From contig JAGAZG010000172.1 of NCBI GenBank assembly GCA_017940105.1, positions 1 to 7,368 of the forward strand: a DNA stretch of 7,368 bases. Direction: 5' to 3'. Below the pieces are notes generated by a model. It worked only from the letters and a program-made list of their open reading frames with translations. It was not told the origin of the DNA and searched no databases. Origin of the DNA: Mailhella sp. Its GTDB lineage: Bacteria > Desulfobacterota > Desulfovibrionia > Desulfovibrionales > Desulfovibrionaceae. Below, piece after piece: positions 5,297 to 7,368 of the stretch (position 1 is the stretch's first letter; the number at the start of each line of letters is the position of its first letter). A program made the position numbers and the translations under genes.

Positions 5297-5722
5297 ATGA
5301 ACTGCCCAAACTGCCATTTTGATCTGCCTGAAGGATGCGTTTCCTGCCCCCATTGCGGTCAGGCTGTCATACGCACCAATGCCGTTGTCGATGCCGAACT
5401 TGTCCAGGACAATTATGACGCCGGCAAAAGCCATGGACAGGGAGCGTTTTACCGCAAATTTGTGTACATCACTCCGCAAAACTCAGCGTTATTGTCGCCT
5501 CTTCCCACAGGCATGATAACCTTTGCGCTGGCTGTTGCCATGGGGCTTCAATACGGTTTTCTGGCGTTTATCGGCTTTTTATTTTTTTATGGCCTGACAT
5601 GGATTGCTTCTTTTGTTCTGCGGATGCAGCTGCTTTTTAAAGGCCGCTTCCTCCCCCCTCTGCTCGTGCAATGCTGCTCATGGGCGATTTGCTGGCTGAT
5701 CGTAAGCAAACTTGCCGTCTGA
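5297..5722 (+). CDS. Zinc-ribbon membrane protein of unknown function
   Basis: The 141-residue protein starts with a zinc ribbon, CPNC at 3-6 and CPHC at 17-20, with an extra Cys14. A polar linker of about 50 residues follows, then hydrophobic segments at about 72-90, 91-109 and 119-139, suggesting two or three membrane helices. Such small zinc-ribbon membrane proteins are common and mostly uncharacterised; the ribbon may bind zinc and mediate protein contact on the cytoplasmic side. The start is supported by AAGAGG 4 bases upstream. The EamA transporter begins 14 bases after its stop, so the two are probably co-transcribed. Function is not assigned. Confidence 0.8.
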   Translation: MNCPNCHFDLPEGCVSCPHCGQAVIRTNAVVDAELVQDNYDAGKSHGQGAFYRKFVYITPQNSALLSPLPTGMITFALAVAMGLQYGFLAFIGFLFFYGLTWIASFVLRMQLLFKGRFLPPLLVQCCSWAICWLIVSKLAV

Positions 5723-5736
5723 AACATTAATGGTCT

Positions 5737-6630
5737 ATGCTGACTCAACGCGGTAAAACATACGCATGCCTGTTTCTGGTATGTGCGTCATGGGGTTCAT
5801 GCTATCTGTTCATAGAACTGGCGCTGCGCAGTTTTCCCCCATATGCGCTTACCTCCATGCGCATCGGCCTGGCTGGGGTCATTCTTTATGCCCTGCTCTG
5901 GTTGCGTGGCGCTCGTCAGGTGCCAACGCTGTCAGACCTGCGCAGAGCCTTTGTCATGGGCTTTTTCATGTCGTTTTTAAGCGCTGGCCTCATGACCGTA
6001 GGCCAAAAATATGTTCCTTCAGGCACCGTTGCCATAATCATGGGGTCGACACCATTATGGATGGTCATTGCAGCCTGGCTGCTTTTGCATGAATCCCCCC
6101 CTTCGCGCCGTCAGTGCCTCGGTCTTCTTTTAGGTACGGCAAGCGTTATTCTTCTTGGAATACGGCAAGGTTCGCTTGGCATGGGTTCGGCGTTTGGCAT
6201 GGTCTGCCTTGCGCTTAACATCGCCGGCTGGGTTGGCGGTTCGCTGTATGCAAAGCTGCATGCGCATGACACACAGCTGACGGTTCATCAGACTTCGGCC
6301 CTCATGCTCATGGCTGGAGGCCTTGAACTTTGCCTTACAAGCCTCGTGCTTGGCGAGCAGGTCAATTTTTGCTCGCTTCCCGCCTTGGCCTGGATTTCTC
6401 TTCTTATACTCATATTCTTTGGCGGCATCACAGCCTATTCGTGCTACTTCTGGCTGCTTGAACACACAAGCACGGCTGTGGCCATATCATACGATTACGT
6501 CAACCCAGCCATCGGCATGCTTCTTGGCCGCCTTGTAACAAATGAGCCGCTGGACGCATTAAAAGTCGGCATATGCTTTTCCATCATTGCCGCGCTCTAT
6601 CTCGTCGTGACCGGAGGACGAAAAATTTGA
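5737..6630 (+). CDS. EamA/DMT-superfamily transporter
   Basis: This 297-residue, almost wholly hydrophobic protein has the two EamA repeats of the drug/metabolite transporter superfamily, at about 8-141 and 151-293, predicting ten membrane helices. Typical segments are ASWGSCYLFIELAL (17-30), YALTSMRIGLAGVIL (36-50), TPLWMVIAAWLLLHE (105-119) and SYDYVNPAIGMLLGRLV (251-267). Family members export amino acids, metabolites or drugs across the inner membrane, and substrate cannot be read from sequence. No Shine-Dalgarno sequence precedes ATG 5737, but the upstream gene ends 14 bases before, so translational coupling is likely. A DapF/CntK-like racemase lies two genes upstream; EamA exporters occur in some opine-metallophore loci, but that link is speculative here. 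Confidence 0.9.
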   Translation: MLTQRGKTYACLFLVCASWGSCYLFIELALRSFPPYALTSMRIGLAGVILYALLWLRGARQVPTLSDLRRAFVMGFFMSFLSAGLMTVGQKYVPSGTVAIIMGSTPLWMVIAAWLLLHESPPSRRQCLGLLLGTASVILLGIRQGSLGMGSAFGMVCLALNIAGWVGGSLYAKLHAHDTQLTVHQTSALMLMAGGLELCLTSLVLGEQVNFCSLPALAWISLLILIFFGGITAYSCYFWLLEHTSTAVAISYDYVNPAIGMLLGRLVTNEPLDALKVGICFSIIAALYLVVTGGRKI

Positions 6631-6756
6631 CTGCAGACATCCCCATCTGGGCTGAGCTGCATAATCTCCATAACGACTCATGCGGATTCCTTTCATAGCA
6701 ATACTCTCAATGAAACTTGTGTTTATCAGGCAGGTGCGTTAGCCTGCTAAAAAAAT

Positions 6757-6763
6757 AAGGGAG
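6757..6763 (+). promoter_or_regulatory. Strong Shine-Dalgarno site for the nitroreductase
   Basis: AAGGGAG lies 6 bases before ATG 6770, fixing the start. The rest of the 6631-6756 gap shows no clear terminator or promoter. Confidence 0.7.
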
Positions 6764-6769
6764 CAGCCT

Positions 6770-7345
6770 ATGAAATTCATCGATCTTGTTGCACAGGCAA
6801 GGACCTGCAGGCGCTATTCAGAATCGCCCGTGACCTTAGACATGCTTGAACGCTGTGTCGACTGCGCCAGATTGGCTCCCTCGGCACGAAACCAGCAGGT
6901 ATTGCGCTTTGCCATTGTCAGTTCTGCTGAACAATGCCGTCTTGTCGGCAAGACGTTGCGTTTTGGCGGGGCATTAAAACCGGAACAGCGACCGACAGAA
7001 AGCCAGATGCCCAGGGGCTACATCATTATCCTCGGCCCGGAAAATCCCGACGCTTTCACATTGATGGACGTCGGCATTGCAGCGCAAACCATGTTTTTGG
7101 CCGCTGCAAATGAAGGTCTTGCCTGCTGCATGGTCGGAGCCATTAAAAAGCCGGAACTGGCATCGCTGCTGTCGCTGCCTCAAAATTTAAGCATACAGCT
7201 GGTCCTTGCCGTTGGCTCACCTGCAGAGGCTCGCAAAATAGTAAGCCGCCGTCCTGACGGCAGCCTTACGTATTACAGAAATGAGCGTGATGAACATTGC
7301 GTGCCCAAAATCACCCTGGACGAAGCCATCGTCATCAGGCTCTGA
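6770..7345 (+). CDS. Nitroreductase-family FMN oxidoreductase
   Basis: The 191-residue protein has the nitroreductase fold signatures. RTCRRYSESPV (11-21) holds the Arg residues that bind FMN phosphate, and APSARNQQ (36-43) is the usual APS-x-x-NxQ flavin-contact motif. DVGIAAQTMFLAAANEGLACCMVGAI (100-125) is the core helix and G-L-x-x-C-x-x-G loop, and IQLVLAVGSP (142-151) is the typical late strand. Members use NAD(P)H and FMN to reduce nitro groups, quinones or flavins, usually as cytoplasmic dimers; the natural substrate is unknown. Some are ferredoxin-coupled, but no extra Fe-S motif is seen. AAGGGAG ends 6 bases before ATG 6770, a strong start. The 139-base gap from the EamA gene suggests its own promoter, which I could not identify. 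The stop is at 7343-7345. Confidence 0.87.
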   Translation: MKFIDLVAQARTCRRYSESPVTLDMLERCVDCARLAPSARNQQVLRFAIVSSAEQCRLVGKTLRFGGALKPEQRPTESQMPRGYIIILGPENPDAFTLMDVGIAAQTMFLAAANEGLACCMVGAIKKPELASLLSLPQNLSIQLVLAVGSPAEARKIVSRRPDGSLTYYRNERDEHCVPKITLDEAIVIRL

Positions 7346-7368
7346 CCATTAATTCTGCTTGCGCAACA

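Noticed and set aside
6728..6755. Imperfect hairpin (CAGGC/GCCTG) with an adjacent homopolymer, as a terminator for the EamA gene
   Set aside because: On the plus strand the run after the stem is A, not T, and it sits next to the nitroreductase ribosome site.

Overview
The window holds eight protein-coding genes. Two run leftward (the N-terminal part of recD2 and a family 8 glycosyltransferase). Six run rightward: homoserine dehydrogenase, two tandem IscA/HesB-like proteins, a DapF/CntK-like racemase or epimerase, a zinc-ribbon membrane protein, an EamA/DMT transporter and a nitroreductase-family flavoprotein (counting the two IscA/HesB proteins, seven rightward genes and nine genes in all). 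Bacterial signals are clear: Shine-Dalgarno sequences, sigma70-like promoter boxes and one strong intrinsic terminator. Mid-range GC, RecD2 and a selenocysteine (Sec)-containing HesB-like protein with a Cys twin would fit a sulfate-reducer-like deltaproteobacterium, perhaps Desulfovibrionaceae. That placement is inference from remembered family distribution, not something the bases prove.

The key point is at 3541-3858. Read normally, this is a 32-codon ORF ending in TGA followed by a 66-codon fragment. Read through the TGA at 3637-3639, it is one intact 105-residue IscA/HesB-like protein. It aligns without gaps over 89 residues with the complete gene just downstream (3916-4230). The TGA falls exactly on Cys33 of that paralogue, the first conserved Cys of A-type Fe-S carriers. 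Starting 19 bases after the TGA is a perfect 7-bp hairpin with loop TGGAT (3658-3676), matching the bacterial SECIS pattern. The gene is therefore best annotated as a selenoprotein, not a pseudogene. The Cys copy keeps a related hairpin at the same place.

Layout. 1-723 (-): recD2, cut by the window edge. 828-1919 (-): glycosyltransferase, divergent from hom, with a promoter for each in 1920-2157. 2158-3474 (+): hom, threonine/methionine branch of the aspartate pathway. 3541-4230 (+): the Sec/Cys pair, with its own promoter at 3481-3509 and a strong terminator at 4239-4267. 4280-5119 (+): racemase/epimerase starting 13 bases after the terminator T-run. 5120-5296: a possible terminator and a structured leader. 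5297-6630 (+): zinc-ribbon membrane protein and EamA transporter, 14 bases apart and probably co-transcribed. 6770-7345 (+): nitroreductase.

The genes do not form one obvious pathway. The tightest functional units are the Sec/Cys Fe-S carrier pair and the zinc-ribbon/EamA pair. A CntK-like racemase two genes from an EamA exporter recalls opine-metallophore loci, but no nicotianamine-synthase-like or opine dehydrogenase gene lies in the window.
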